From positions 1-43,336 of the forward strand of contig JAUMVG010000026.1 in NCBI GenBank assembly GCA_030530315.1: 43,336 nucleotides of DNA, read 5' to 3'. Numbering within the stretch: the first letter of the stretch is position 1; each line of letters begins with the position of its first letter. Made by a program: the position numbers and the translations under genes. The notes beneath the pieces were generated by a model that did no database searches, had not been told where the DNA came from, and saw only the letters and a program-made list of their open reading frames with translations. This stretch comes from Clostridia bacterium (GTDB taxonomy: Bacteria > Bacillota > Clostridia > Christensenellales > Aristaeellaceae). This document shows positions 15,582 to 24,324 of this stretch, one piece after another.

Positions 15582-16462
15582 GCGTCAGCCGCCTCCTTTG
15601 GGCTTTCCAGTTCGACGATCCGGCGAATTTGTCCCGGCCTGCTTCCCAGCAGGACCACGACCTGGATCAGTCCGTCGCTGAGCAAGTTTCGCACGCAGTC
15701 CCTCGCCGCGATGTCGGACAGGCTCGCGCCATGTGCCGTGGCCAGAATCGCGACGCCGCAACGCGCAGCGTCAGCGAGCGCCGCGGCATCCGCAGTCCCG
15801 CCGATCTCATCCACCGCAATCACCTGCGGCGCCATCGAACGCACGAGGCGGCGGATGGCCTCCGATCTCGGACAGCCGTCGACCACGTCGCTCCTCACGC
15901 CGACGTTCAGCGTGGGCACGCCCTGGCAGCAGGCCGCGATCTCGTGCCGTTCATCGGCGATTCCGACGCAATAGCCGCCGTCCGAAAGCTGCCGTGCCGC
16001 GTCCCGAAGCATCGTCGTCTTGCCGAAGCCGGGCGGCGACAGGATCAGCGCCGAGCGCAGCGTCTCCCCGTCGAACAGCTTTTTCACCAGCGCGTCCGCG
16101 CAACCCGGCACGGCGCGGGCGACGCGCACGCAGATGGAGCCGACGGCCGACAGCCGAAGCCGCTCTCCCTCGCCGACCACCCTGCCGCACACGCCGACCC
16201 GGCAACCGTCCGGCAGGGTAAAGAAGCCGCGGGAGAGCTCGTCCTCGCGGGCGTAAACGCTGTAGTCCATCATCGCCGCGGCGATCCTGCGTAGCCGCGC
16301 CGCATCGACAGCGGTGTCCGTCAGCAGGTCGCCGTCTTCATACACCAGCTGGACAGGCCTGCCGGCGCGCAGGCGTATCTCCCGCAGCGTTCCGGCGCAT
16401 CCGCGCGCCGCGCGTTCCGCGTCCTCCGGCAGCATCGGCAGCAGCCTGTCCAGCGTCGTCAT
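15566..16462 (-). CDS. spoIIIAA: Stage III sporulation protein AA, secretion-type ATPase
   Basis: An AAA+/secretion-like ATPase that powers SpoIIIA channel assembly in the mother cell. REIRLRAGRP and YAREDELSRGFFTLPDGCRVGVCG form the N-terminal domain. Walker A SPPGFGKTT is the family's variant, and Walker B is VIAVDEIGG. Length is 298 residues from ATG 16462, chosen because GGGGG (16471-16475) lies 8 nt upstream. ATGs at 16468 and 16477 overlap or crowd that site. First gene of the operon, behind a possible SigE promoter. Confidence 0.94.
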   Translation of the reverse strand: MTTLDRLLPMLPEDAERAARGCAGTLREIRLRAGRPVQLVYEDGDLLTDTAVDAARLRRIAAAMMDYSVYAREDELSRGFFTLPDGCRVGVCGRVVGEGERLRLSAVGSICVRVARAVPGCADALVKKLFDGETLRSALILSPPGFGKTTMLRDAARQLSDGGYCVGIADERHEIAACCQGVPTLNVGVRSDVVDGCPRSEAIRRLVRSMAPQVIAVDEIGGTADAAALADAARCGVAILATAHGASLSDIAARDCVRNLLSDGLIQVVVLLGSRPGQIRRIVELESPKEAADACRSA

Positions 16463-16485
16463 CCGCATCGCCCCCATGTTCTCTA

Positions 16486-16512
16486 ATCCTATGGCCGCGT
16501 CTGCGCAAACAT
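16486..16512 (-). promoter_or_regulatory. Candidate SigE (mother-cell) promoter of spoIIIA
   Basis: On the minus strand CATAGGAT (16493-16486) resembles the SigE -10 CATACAAT at 6 of 8 positions. ATGTTT (16512-16507) resembles the -35 ATATTT, with 13 nt between. The start of transcription would fall just ahead of the spoIIIAA ribosome site. SigE control of spoIIIA is established in B. subtilis; its use here is inference from the match. Confidence 0.5.
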
Positions 16513-16587
16513 GCCGGTCGATAAGCGGAAATATTGAAAATCAAATGAGAAATAATACGAATAGACACTGGCGTAAACGGCCAAATG

Positions 16588-16596
16588 TGATATAAT
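16588..16596 (+). promoter_or_regulatory. Extended -10 promoter of glgB
   Basis: TGATATAAT (16588-16596) is a perfect -10 with a TGn extension, 52 nt before the glgB start. No good -35 is seen at 17 nt, which is usual for extended -10 promoters. Confidence 0.6.
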
Positions 16597-16647
16597 AGTA
16601 AAGAGAATGCACCACGGGTTTACATATACTTCCAGGAGGTGTCCTGA

Positions 16648-18672
16648 ATGCCCAAGACTCCCAAACAGAAGCAATACAAGATCATGTCCATCGATCCGCT
16701 GGTAAAGCCCTTTTACGATGACATCGCCCTGAGGATGAACCAGCATGCCAAGACGCGCAAGAAGCTGCTGGGCAGCAAGGCGGATCTGTCCTCCTTCGCC
16801 AACGGCTACATGTACTATGGCTTCTCCCGGACCGAGGACGGCTGGGTGTACCGCGAGTGGGCTCCCGGCGCGGACGAGGTGCACCTGATCGGCGATTTCA
16901 ACAACTGGAACCGGAAATCCCATCCCATGACGCGGCTGGAGGGCGGCAACTGGGAGATCCGCCTGAAGGGTGAGAACGCCCTGCAGCACCGCCAGCGCGT
17001 CAAGATCCAGGTCACCAAGGACGGCGTCAAGACCGACCACATCCCGGCCTACATCCGCCGCGTGGTGCAAAACGCGCAGACCAACCAGTTCGACGGCCAG
17101 ATCTGGGCCCCGCCCCATCCCTTCCATTGGACGGACGGCGGCTACGGCAAGCGCAAGATCGCGCCGCCCTATATCTACGAGGCGCACATCGGCATGGCCC
17201 AGGAGCGCGAGGGCGTGGGCACCTATCGGGAGTTTGCCGACTTCAATCTGCAATACATCCGCGACATGGGCTACAACACCGTCCAGCTGATGGCCATTCA
17301 GGAACACGCCTACTATGCCTCCTTCGGCTATCAGGTCAGCAACTTCTTTGCCGCCTCCGCCTGGTACGGCGAGCCGGAAGACTTGAAGTACCTGATCAAC
17401 AAGGCCCATGAGATGGGCATGTACGTGCTGCTGGACGTGGTGCATTCCCACGCCTCCGACAACGCGAACGACGGCCTGAACCTGCTCGACGGCACCGACA
17501 ACCAGTATTTCATCGGCGGCAACGCCGGCTGGCATCCGGCCTGGGGCACCCGCCTGTTCAACTATGCCAAGTACGAGGTGCTCCACTTCCTGCTGTCCAA
17601 CCTGAAATTCTGGCTGGAGGAATACCACTTCGACGGTTTCCGCTTCGACGGCGTGACCTCGATGATCTACCAGGACCATGGCCTGGGCTCCAGCTTCACC
17701 GACTACGCCCAGTACTTCAGCCTGAACACCAATGTGGACGCGCTGACCTACCTGCAGCTGGCCAACGAACTGATCCACGCGGTGAACCCCTTCGCAATCA
17801 CCATCGCCGAGGAGATGAGCGGCATGCCCGGCATGTGCCTGCCCATCCGAAGCGGCGGCATCGGCTTCGACTACCGCCTGTCCATGGGTGTGCCGGACTT
17901 CTGGATCAAGCTGCTCAAGCAGGGCTCAGACGATCAGTGGGACATGGGCAAGATGTGGTATGAGCTCTCCACCCGCCGCCCCCAGGAAAAGAACATCGGC
18001 TACTGCGAATCACACGACCAGGCGCTCGTCGGCGATAAGACGCTGATCTTCCGCATGGCCGACGCGGAGATGTACGTGGGCATGGACAAGGCCTACCACT
18101 CCCTCTGCATCGACCGCGCCATCGCGCTACACAAGATGTTCCGGTTCATCACCCTCACGTTGGGCAGCGACGGCTACCTGAACTTCATGGGCAACGAGTT
18201 CGGCCATCCGGAGTGGATCGACTTCCCCAGGGAGGGCAACGGCTGGAGCTACAAGTATGCGCGGCGCCAGTGGTCCCTGATGGAGAACGGCTACCTGAAA
18301 TACCAGTGGCTGGCCAACTTTGACCGGGCCATGCTGAAGTTCTCCCGCAAGTATCGGGTGCTGAACAAGACAGACACCACCTGCCTGTGGATCGACCAGC
18401 CCGGCAAGATCATCGCGTTCTCCAAGGGCGGGCTGATCTACGTGTTCAACTTCAATCCCCAGCACTCCCCCACGGACTTCTTCCTGCCCGTGCACACGGT
18501 GGGCTCCGGCCAGTACAAGGTGGTGTTCTCCTCCGACGACATCAACTTCGGCGGCATGGACCGCATCAGCAAGGACTACGTCTATTACACCAAGCAGGAT
18601 CCGAAGAAGGGCCTGGGCTTCGAGATCTACATTCCCTGCCGCACGGCGGTGGTGTTCAAGCGGGTCGACTGA
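16648..18672 (+). CDS. glgB: 1,4-α-glucan branching enzyme, eukaryote-like (GH13_8) type
   Basis: It makes α-1,6 branches in glycogen. A CBM48-like domain (about residues 60-155, REWAPGADEVHLIGDFNNWNR) is followed by a GH13 barrel with nucleophile D334 (DGFRFDGVTSM), acid/base E388 (TIAEEMSG) and D457 (ESHDQ), and an all-β C-terminal domain. The stretches YEAHIGMAQE, GYQVSNFFAAS and VVHSHASDNANDGLN are those of plant, fungal and animal branching enzymes (subfamily GH13_8), not the usual bacterial GH13_9. AGGAGG sits 8 nt before the ATG. No other glycogen gene is nearby. Length of 674 fits the eukaryotic-type family. Confidence 0.92.
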   Translation: MPKTPKQKQYKIMSIDPLVKPFYDDIALRMNQHAKTRKKLLGSKADLSSFANGYMYYGFSRTEDGWVYREWAPGADEVHLIGDFNNWNRKSHPMTRLEGGNWEIRLKGENALQHRQRVKIQVTKDGVKTDHIPAYIRRVVQNAQTNQFDGQIWAPPHPFHWTDGGYGKRKIAPPYIYEAHIGMAQEREGVGTYREFADFNLQYIRDMGYNTVQLMAIQEHAYYASFGYQVSNFFAASAWYGEPEDLKYLINKAHEMGMYVLLDVVHSHASDNANDGLNLLDGTDNQYFIGGNAGWHPAWGTRLFNYAKYEVLHFLLSNLKFWLEEYHFDGFRFDGVTSMIYQDHGLGSSFTDYAQYFSLNTNVDALTYLQLANELIHAVNPFAITIAEEMSGMPGMCLPIRSGGIGFDYRLSMGVPDFWIKLLKQGSDDQWDMGKMWYELSTRRPQEKNIGYCESHDQALVGDKTLIFRMADAEMYVGMDKAYHSLCIDRAIALHKMFRFITLTLGSDGYLNFMGNEFGHPEWIDFPREGNGWSYKYARRQWSLMENGYLKYQWLANFDRAMLKFSRKYRVLNKTDTTCLWIDQPGKIIAFSKGGLIYVFNFNPQHSPTDFFLPVHTVGSGQYKVVFSSDDINFGGMDRISKDYVYYTKQDPKKGLGFEIYIPCRTAVVFKRVD

Positions 18673-18692
18673 CAGAAGAAGCCGCAAATCTC

Positions 18693-18866
18693 AAACGGGA
18701 CTGTCTCAAAATAAACAGCATTGTGGAATCCATTCGTAGGGACGGCAGAAATGCCGCTGGCAGCGGACCTTCCGCCGCGGGCGTCAATCATGGTGCCCCT
18801 ACGGTATGTTCTGAATCATCGCCCGATGATTCCTTCGCAATGCACTGTTTTGAGACAGTCCCGTTT
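18693..18866. repeat. MITE-like element with 19-bp perfect terminal inverted repeats
   Basis: The ends, AAACGGGACTGTCTCAAAA (18693-18711) and its exact complement (18848-18866), are perfect over 19 bp, and similarity continues inward with gaps (GCATTG near both sides). Inner arms CGTAGGG (about 18735-18741) and CCCCTACG (about 18797-18803) also pair, so the whole element can fold into one long hairpin. It encodes nothing. GGGACTGTCTCAAAA-type ends resemble those of some Firmicute insertion sequences, from memory. No clear target-site duplication was found. Confidence 0.7.
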
Positions 18867-18900
18867 GTCCTGCAATCAAATAGTTGCACGCCTTCGGGCA

Positions 18901-18935
18901 GATAAAACGGGAGCTGGCGCAGCGCGTCAGCTCCC
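18901..18935 (-). terminator. Rho-independent terminator of the pgk-tpi/gpmI operon
   Basis: A 12-bp stem with one G-U pair (18909-18920 with 18924-18935) and a 3-nt loop is followed on the minus strand by GTTTTATC. It lies 17 bp after the gpmI stop. Confidence 0.8.
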
Positions 18936-18951
18936 AAATGGTTCAATTTAC

Positions 18952-20511
18952 TCAGTGCACGATCAGGCTCTTGCCCGTCATTTCCGCGGGCTGCTCCAGA
19001 CCCATCAGGTCCAGCATGGTCGGGCACAGGTCGCACAGCTTGCCGCCTTCCGTCCGCAGCTCGTGCTTCGGATGGTCGGGGTCGATCACGATCACCGGCA
19101 CCGGGTTGGTGGTATGCGCGGTGAAGGGGCCGCCGTGTACCTTGTCGATCATCTGGTCGCAGTTGCCATGGTCGGCGGTGATGACCACCTTGCCGCCCTG
19201 GGCGACCAGCGCATCCACGATCTTGCCGACGCACTCATCCACGGTCCGAACGGCCTTTTTCGCCGCCTCCATGACGCCGGTGTGGCCGACCATGTCGCAG
19301 TTGGCGAAGTTCAGGATGATGACGTCATACTTCTTCTCATCGATGCACTTCAGCACCGCGTCCGTCACCTCGTAAGCGCTCATCTCCGGCTTCAGATCGA
19401 AGGTGGGCACTTCCTCAGCGGAGGGGCTTGGCACCAGGATGCGGTCCTCGCCGTCGAAGACGCGCTCCTCGCCGCCGTTGAAGAAGAACGTCACGTGGGC
19501 GTACTTCTGGGTCTCGGCGATGCGCAGCTGCTTCTTGCCCAGCTTGGACAGATACTCGCCCATGGTCATGTGCAGGCTCTCCGGCGGATAGGCGATCAGC
19601 ACGTTGGGCATGGTCGCATCATACTGGGTCATGCACACGTAGGTCAGCGGGAAGAAGCCGTGCTTGCGCTCGAAGCCCTTGAAATCGGGATCGACGTAGG
19701 CGCGGGTGATCTCGCGGGCCCGGTCGGGGCGGAAGTTGAAGAAGATCACGGAGTCATTGGCCTTGATGGTGCCGTTCTCGTCGATCACCGTGGGCAGCAT
19801 GAACTCGTCGGTCAGGTGCTTGCCGGTCTCGTCCACGACCTTGTAGGAATCGAGGATCGCCTGCACGGGATCGTCAGCCTTGATGCCCTCGGCGCAAACC
19901 ATGGCGTTGTAGGCCTTCTCCACGCGCTCCCAGGCGAAGTCGCGGTCCATGGCGTAGAGGCGTCCCATGACGGTGGCAACCTTGCCCACGCCGATCTCCT
20001 TCATCTTCTCGACGAGGTTCTTGACATACTCCCAAGCGGAATCCGGCGGCACGTCGCGGCCATCCAGCAGGCAGTGCACGTAGACCTTCTCGAGGCCGTG
20101 GCGCTTTGCCATCTCGATGATGCCGTACAGGTGCTCGGTGTGGGAGTGAACGCCGCCGGGAGACACCAAGCCGATCAGGTGCAGGGCGGAGTCGTTCTTC
20201 TTGCAGTTCTCCATAGCGGCCAGCATGGCCTTGTTCTCGAAGAACACGCCGTCCTGGATGTCCTTGGTGATCTTCACCAGCATCTGGTAGACCACGCGGC
20301 CAGCGCCGATGTTGGTGTGTCCCACCTCAGAATTGCCCATCTGGCCATCCGGCAGGCCCACGTCGAGGCCGGAAGCGCCGATGGCGGTGTAGCAATACTT
20401 TTCCTTGAGGGCGTCGAGAACGGGCGTGCCCGCCGCGATGATGGCGTTGGACTTGGGATCGTTTTCACCGATCCCAAATCCGTCCATGATAATAAGCGCG
20501 GTTGTGCTCAT
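18952..20511 (-). CDS. gpmI: 2,3-bisphosphoglycerate-independent phosphoglycerate mutase
   Basis: It interconverts 3- and 2-phosphoglycerate using two Mn ions. It has IIMDGFGIG with metal ligand D10, catalytic S61 in MGNSEVGH, LLDGRDVPP, and C-terminal metal sites (NFANCDMVGHTG and TADHGNCD). Length of 519 is normal. Its ATG overlaps the stop of the upstream pgk-tpi gene by one base (TGATG), so the two are translationally coupled and cover consecutive steps of lower glycolysis. Confidence 0.97.
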   Translation of the reverse strand: MSTTALIIMDGFGIGENDPKSNAIIAAGTPVLDALKEKYCYTAIGASGLDVGLPDGQMGNSEVGHTNIGAGRVVYQMLVKITKDIQDGVFFENKAMLAAMENCKKNDSALHLIGLVSPGGVHSHTEHLYGIIEMAKRHGLEKVYVHCLLDGRDVPPDSAWEYVKNLVEKMKEIGVGKVATVMGRLYAMDRDFAWERVEKAYNAMVCAEGIKADDPVQAILDSYKVVDETGKHLTDEFMLPTVIDENGTIKANDSVIFFNFRPDRAREITRAYVDPDFKGFERKHGFFPLTYVCMTQYDATMPNVLIAYPPESLHMTMGEYLSKLGKKQLRIAETQKYAHVTFFFNGGEERVFDGEDRILVPSPSAEEVPTFDLKPEMSAYEVTDAVLKCIDEKKYDVIILNFANCDMVGHTGVMEAAKKAVRTVDECVGKIVDALVAQGGKVVITADHGNCDQMIDKVHGGPFTAHTTNPVPVIVIDPDHPKHELRTEGGKLCDLCPTMLDLMGLEQPAEMTGKSLIVH

Positions 20512-22454
20512 CAGAAGTTCACCACCTGCGCGAAGTCCGCGGCCTTGAGGCTCGCGCCGCCGATGAGGCCGCCGTCGATTTCAGGCTGCGCCATCAGGCC
20601 CTTCACGTTGGAGCCCTTCATGCTTCCGCCGTACTGGATGCGGATGTGCTCAGCGGCATAGCGGCCGAACTTGGCGGCAATGGCCTTGCGGATCACGCCG
20701 ATGGTCTCGTTCGCCTGCTCGTCGGTGGCGGTCAGGCCGGTGCCGATGGCCCAAACAGGCTCATAGGCGACCACGACGTTCTCCAGGTCGTTGGCGGTCA
20801 GGCCGTGCAGCGCCATCTGGGTCTGATAGGTGACGATCATGTCGGTGTAGCCCGCTTCGCGCTCGTCCTTCATCTCGCCGACGCACACGATGGCCTTCAG
20901 GCCGGCCTTCACGGCCGCGACGGTGCGCAGGTTGACGGTCTTGTCGGTCTCGCCGAAGTACTGGCGGCGCTCGGAGTGGCCGATGATGACGTACTCGCAG
21001 CCAGCGGCCTTGAGCATGTCGGCGGACAGCTCGCCGGTGTAGGCGCCGGACTCCTTGAAGTGGACGTTCTGGGCGCCCAGGTGGATGTTGGTGCCGGCGA
21101 TGATGGGCTTGATGGCCGCGAAGTCAACCGCGGGGGTGCAGACCACGACGTCGCACTTGGCGTTCTTCACCAGCGGAATCAAGTCGGTGACCAGCTGGGC
21201 GGCCTCTTCAGGGGTCTTGTTCATCTTCCAGTTGCCGGCGATGATTGGGGTGCGCTTGGGGATCTCGCGGTCCATCAGGCACACGACGCCGGGCAGCTGC
21301 TTGCCCTCGAGGAACTCGAGGCTCGCGCCGCCGCCGGTGGAGATGTGGCTCATGCGGTCGGCCAGGCCCATCTGGGTCACAGCCGCGGCGCTGTCGCCGC
21401 CGCCGATGATGGTGGTGGCATGGGATTCCGCCATGGCCTTGGCGATGGCCAGGGTGCCGACGGCGAAGTTGGGCATCTCGAAGCAGCCCATCGGGCCGTT
21501 CCACACGATGGTGCGGGCCTTGGCGATCTCCTCGGAGAACAGCTTCACGGTCTCCGGGCCGATGTCCATGCCTTCGAAGTTGTCGGGAATGTTGCGGGAA
21601 TGGGCGGTGATGCGCTCGCAGTCATTGGAGAAGTTGTCGCCGCACACGTTGTCCACGGGCAGCAGCATCTTCACGCCCTTCTCCTGGGCCAGCTCGATCA
21701 GCTCCTTGGCCAGGCCGATGCGCTCCTCATCCAGCAGGGAACGGCCAACCTTGCCGCCCAGGGCCACCTGGAAGGTGTAGCTCATGCCGCCGCCGATCAG
21801 CAGCACGTCAACCTTGTCCAGCAGGTTCTTGATGACGCCGATCTTGTCCTTGACCTTCGCGCCGCCCAGGATGGCCACGAACGGGCGCACCGGGTTCTCG
21901 ACGGCGTTGCCCAGGAACTGCAGCTCCTTGCCGATCAGATAGCCGGCAACGGCGGGCAGGTAGTTGGCCACGCCGGCGGTGGAGGCGTGAGCGCGATGCA
22001 CGGTGCCGAAGGCGTCGGACACGTACAACTCAGCCATGGAAGCCAGCTCCTTGGCGAACTCGGGATCGTTCTTCTCCTCTTCGGCGTGGAAGCGGACGTT
22101 CTCCAGCAGGATGGCCTTGCCGGGCTCAACCTCAGCCGCCAGCTTCTTGGCGTCGGGGCCGATGACGTCCTTGGCCAGCTTCACCTCGAAGCCCAGCTTC
22201 TCGGACAGGCGCTTGGCGACGGGCGCCAGGGAGAACTCCATGTTGAACTGTCCCTTGGGGCGGCCCAGATGAGAGCACAGGATCACGGCGGCGCCGTTGT
22301 CCAGCAGATAGCGGATGGTCGGCAGCGCGGCGTTGATGCGGGTCTCATCGGTGATATTCTTTTCCGCGTCGAGCGGCACGTTGAAGTCACAGCGAACGAG
22401 GACCTTCTTGCCCTTAACCTGAACGTCCTCAATGGTCATCTTATTGAGATTCAT
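20511..22454 (-). CDS. pgk-tpiA: Fused phosphoglycerate kinase / triosephosphate isomerase
   Basis: One uninterrupted 647-residue frame holds two enzymes. Residues 1-395 are phosphoglycerate kinase: [20 protein letters not shown], the [10 protein letters not shown] segment, [11 protein letters not shown], and GGGDSAAAV near the end. After a short link (REIPKRT) residues ~402-647 are triosephosphate isomerase: GNWKMN at 407-412, catalytic His in GHSERR, catalytic Glu in [10 protein letters not shown], and the phosphate loop GGSMKG/GGAS. Both active sites look intact. Such fusion is known in Thermotoga. The ATG has AGGAG about 9 nt upstream. It is followed directly by gpmI. Confidence 0.97.
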   Translation of the reverse strand: MNLNKMTIEDVQVKGKKVLVRCDFNVPLDAEKNITDETRINAALPTIRYLLDNGAAVILCSHLGRPKGQFNMEFSLAPVAKRLSEKLGFEVKLAKDVIGPDAKKLAAEVEPGKAILLENVRFHAEEEKNDPEFAKELASMAELYVSDAFGTVHRAHASTAGVANYLPAVAGYLIGKELQFLGNAVENPVRPFVAILGGAKVKDKIGVIKNLLDKVDVLLIGGGMSYTFQVALGGKVGRSLLDEERIGLAKELIELAQEKGVKMLLPVDNVCGDNFSNDCERITAHSRNIPDNFEGMDIGPETVKLFSEEIAKARTIVWNGPMGCFEMPNFAVGTLAIAKAMAESHATTIIGGGDSAAAVTQMGLADRMSHISTGGGASLEFLEGKQLPGVVCLMDREIPKRTPIIAGNWKMNKTPEEAAQLVTDLIPLVKNAKCDVVVCTPAVDFAAIKPIIAGTNIHLGAQNVHFKESGAYTGELSADMLKAAGCEYVIIGHSERRQYFGETDKTVNLRTVAAVKAGLKAIVCVGEMKDEREAGYTDMIVTYQTQMALHGLTANDLENVVVAYEPVWAIGTGLTATDEQANETIGVIRKAIAAKFGRYAAEHIRIQYGGSMKGSNVKGLMAQPEIDGGLIGGASLKAADFAQVVNF

Positions 22455-22487
22455 GGTGATTCACTCCTCCACATAATTTGTACCCAT

Positions 22488-22493
22488 ATTCTA
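22488..22493 (-). promoter_or_regulatory. Possible -10 of the pgk-tpi operon
   Basis: TAGAAT on the minus strand (22493-22488) lies 34 nt before the pgk start. The -35 at 17 nt (TTTTAA) is poor, so the call is tentative. The intergenic region is AT-rich compared with the genes around it. Confidence 0.35.
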
Positions 22494-22610
22494 ACACATT
22501 ACCCAGCAAATTAAAAGGGTCTTTGTGCTTTCGCTTCTATAAAATTTGCGTTGATTATGACAAATGTCCGCAAATCCCTTCCTTATGCCGCCATTCTCTT
22601 AACGAACGGA

Positions 22611-22619
22611 TGTTATAAT
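22611..22619 (+). promoter_or_regulatory. Extended -10 promoter of the ecfA1A2T operon
   Basis: TGTTATAAT (22611-22619) gives a perfect -10 with a TGn extension, 24 nt before the ecfA1 start. No strong -35 is seen. It is divergent from the pgk-tpi operon. Confidence 0.55.
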
Positions 22620-22642
22620 ATCCTGAATTGGAGGACGATTCC

Positions 22643-23476
22643 ATGAACAAACCGATCATTGAGGCACGCAACGTGTCGTTTCAATACGAGGGCGCCCAGT
22701 CGCCCGCGGTGAATGACGTCAGCCTTTCCGTGGCCCAGGGCGAGTTTCTCGCCGTGCTCGGCAGGAACGGCAGCGGCAAGTCCACCTTCGCAAAGCTGCT
22801 CAATGCCCTGCAGCTGCCCACCTCCGGCGAATTGATCGTGAACGGCATCAAGGCCGTCACCGAGGACGACTGCTACGAGGTGCGCAAGTCCTGCGGCATG
22901 GTGTTCCAGAACCCCGACAACCAGATCGTCACCACCATTGTGGAGGAGGACTGCGCCTTCGGGCTGGAGAACCTGGGAACGCCTCCGGCGGAGATCCGCC
23001 GAAGGGTGGACGAAGCGCTGGAGAGCGTCGGAATGACGGAATACGCCCTGGCCTCCCCCTCCATGCTTTCCGGCGGTCAGAAGCAGCGCATCGCCGTGGC
23101 GGGCGTCCTGGCCATGCGGCCGAAGATCATCGTGTTCGACGAGTCCACCGCCATGCTGGACCCCATCGGCAGGCGGGACGTCTTTGGCATCGCGCGTCGG
23201 TTGAACCTGGAGGAGCGCATCACCGTGGTGTGGATCACCCACTTCATGGAGGAGGCCGCGCTGGCGGATCGCGTGGTGGTCATGGACGGCGGCAGAATCG
23301 CCCTGGAGGGCACGCCCCGCGAGGTCTTTTCCAGGACGGAGCAGGTCCTGGAGCTGGGACTGGATGTTCCCGAAATGATGAAGCTGTCCCGCCAGCTGCG
23401 CGACAGGGGCCTGTCGCTGCCGGAGGGACTCATGACGGTGGAAGAAATGGCGGTGGAATTATGCCGATTGAAATAA
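22643..23476 (+). CDS. ecfA1: ECF transporter ATPase EcfA1
   Basis: One of two ATPases that drive energy-coupling-factor vitamin and metal importers. Walker A is GRNGSGKST (40-48), signature LSGGQ at 142-146, and Walker B with D166 E167 in FDESTAMLDP, the DEST form common in EcfA1. Length is 277. A TTG at 22628 extends the frame, but GGAGG (22630-22634) 8 nt before ATG 22643 fixes the start. It overlaps ecfA2 by 16 bp. Confidence 0.95.
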   Translation: MNKPIIEARNVSFQYEGAQSPAVNDVSLSVAQGEFLAVLGRNGSGKSTFAKLLNALQLPTSGELIVNGIKAVTEDDCYEVRKSCGMVFQNPDNQIVTTIVEEDCAFGLENLGTPPAEIRRRVDEALESVGMTEYALASPSMLSGGQKQRIAVAGVLAMRPKIIVFDESTAMLDPIGRRDVFGIARRLNLEERITVVWITHFMEEAALADRVVVMDGGRIALEGTPREVFSRTEQVLELGLDVPEMMKLSRQLRDRGLSLPEGLMTVEEMAVELCRLK

Positions 23477-24324
23477 AGAAGCTCACTCACGTCTACATGC
23501 CGGGCACGCCCTTCGAGGCCCGCGCCCTGAACGAGGTCAGCCTGAGCATCCGCGACGGCGAGTTCATCGGCATCATCGGCCACACCGGCAGCGGCAAGAG
23601 CACGCTGATCTCCCACTTCAACGGCCTGGAGCGCACGCAGCCCGGCGTCGTGTTCGTAAACGGCTTGGACCTCGGTGCCAAGGACACCGACATGATCGCC
23701 GTGCGCCGTGTCGTTGGCCTCGTGTTCCAGTACCCGGAATACCAGCTCTTCGAGGAGACCGTGGCCAAGGATATCGCCTTCGGGCCGAGAAACCTGGGCC
23801 TGGACGAGGCGGAGATCGAGCGCCGGGTGGCCCATGCCATCGAGCAGGTCGGTCTGGACGCGAGCGCGGCGGAGAAGTCCCCCTTCGAGCTGTCCGGCGG
23901 CCAGAAGCGCCGGGTGGCCATCGCCGGCGTGCTGGCGATGCAGCCCTCCATACTGGTGCTGGACGAGCCCGCCGCGGGCCTCGATCCCGCGGGCCGGAGG
24001 GACATGCTGGACCTGGTCAAGAGCATCCACGCCTCCGGCGTCACCGTGGTGATGGTCTCCCACTCCATGGACGACGTGGGGCGGCTGTGCGACCGGCTGT
24101 ACGTGCTCAACAAGGGTGAAATCGCCTTCTCCGGCACGCCGGCGGAGGTCTTTGTCCATGACCAGCGGCTGCACGAGATCGGCCTGGACGTGCCCGAGTG
24201 CGCCAAGCTGGCCCGCAAGCTGCGGGAGGCGGGCTACGATATGCCCGAGGGCATCTACCGCATGGAGGACGTCCGGGACGCCATCCTGCGGAATCTGAAC
24301 GGGGGAAGTGACGCCGCATGCTGA
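23461..24324 (+). CDS. ecfA2: ECF transporter ATPase EcfA2
   Basis: The second ECF ATPase, 287 residues. Walker A is GHTGSGKST (40-48), signature LSGGQKRR, and Walker B LVLDEPAAGLDP with D168 E169. The start is the ATG within the last codons of ecfA1, preceded by GGTGG; the much longer open frame upstream is a shadow inside ecfA1. It overlaps ecfT by 7 bp, so A1, A2 and T are tightly coupled. Confidence 0.95.
   Translation: MPIEIKKLTHVYMPGTPFEARALNEVSLSIRDGEFIGIIGHTGSGKSTLISHFNGLERTQPGVVFVNGLDLGAKDTDMIAVRRVVGLVFQYPEYQLFEETVAKDIAFGPRNLGLDEAEIERRVAHAIEQVGLDASAAEKSPFELSGGQKRRVAIAGVLAMQPSILVLDEPAAGLDPAGRRDMLDLVKSIHASGVTVVMVSHSMDDVGRLCDRLYVLNKGEIAFSGTPAEVFVHDQRLHEIGLDVPECAKLARKLREAGYDMPEGIYRMEDVRDAILRNLNGGSDAAC

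Larger units (their letters stand above)
18673..18951. other. Intergenic stretch between glgB and gpmI
   Basis: This 279-bp gap between the convergent genes holds a 174-bp inverted-repeat element (18693-18866) and the gpmI terminator (18901-18935). No coding frame is convincing. No separate glgB terminator is visible, so the element's own hairpin may serve. Confidence 0.7.

Noticed and set aside
16489-17778. 429-codon minus-strand frame opposite glgB
   Set aside because: It overlaps the glgB promoter and coding region, lacks any motif, and reads as repeated hydrophobic/His shadow composition.
18721-22514. Two long plus-strand frames opposite gpmI and pgk-tpi
   Set aside because: Shadows of highly expressed genes with strong third-position GC bias; no motifs, and one begins inside the MITE-like element.
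22628-22642. TTG start for ecfA1
   Set aside because: It overlaps the GGAGG that serves the ATG at 22643, and the extra residues do not fit the family.
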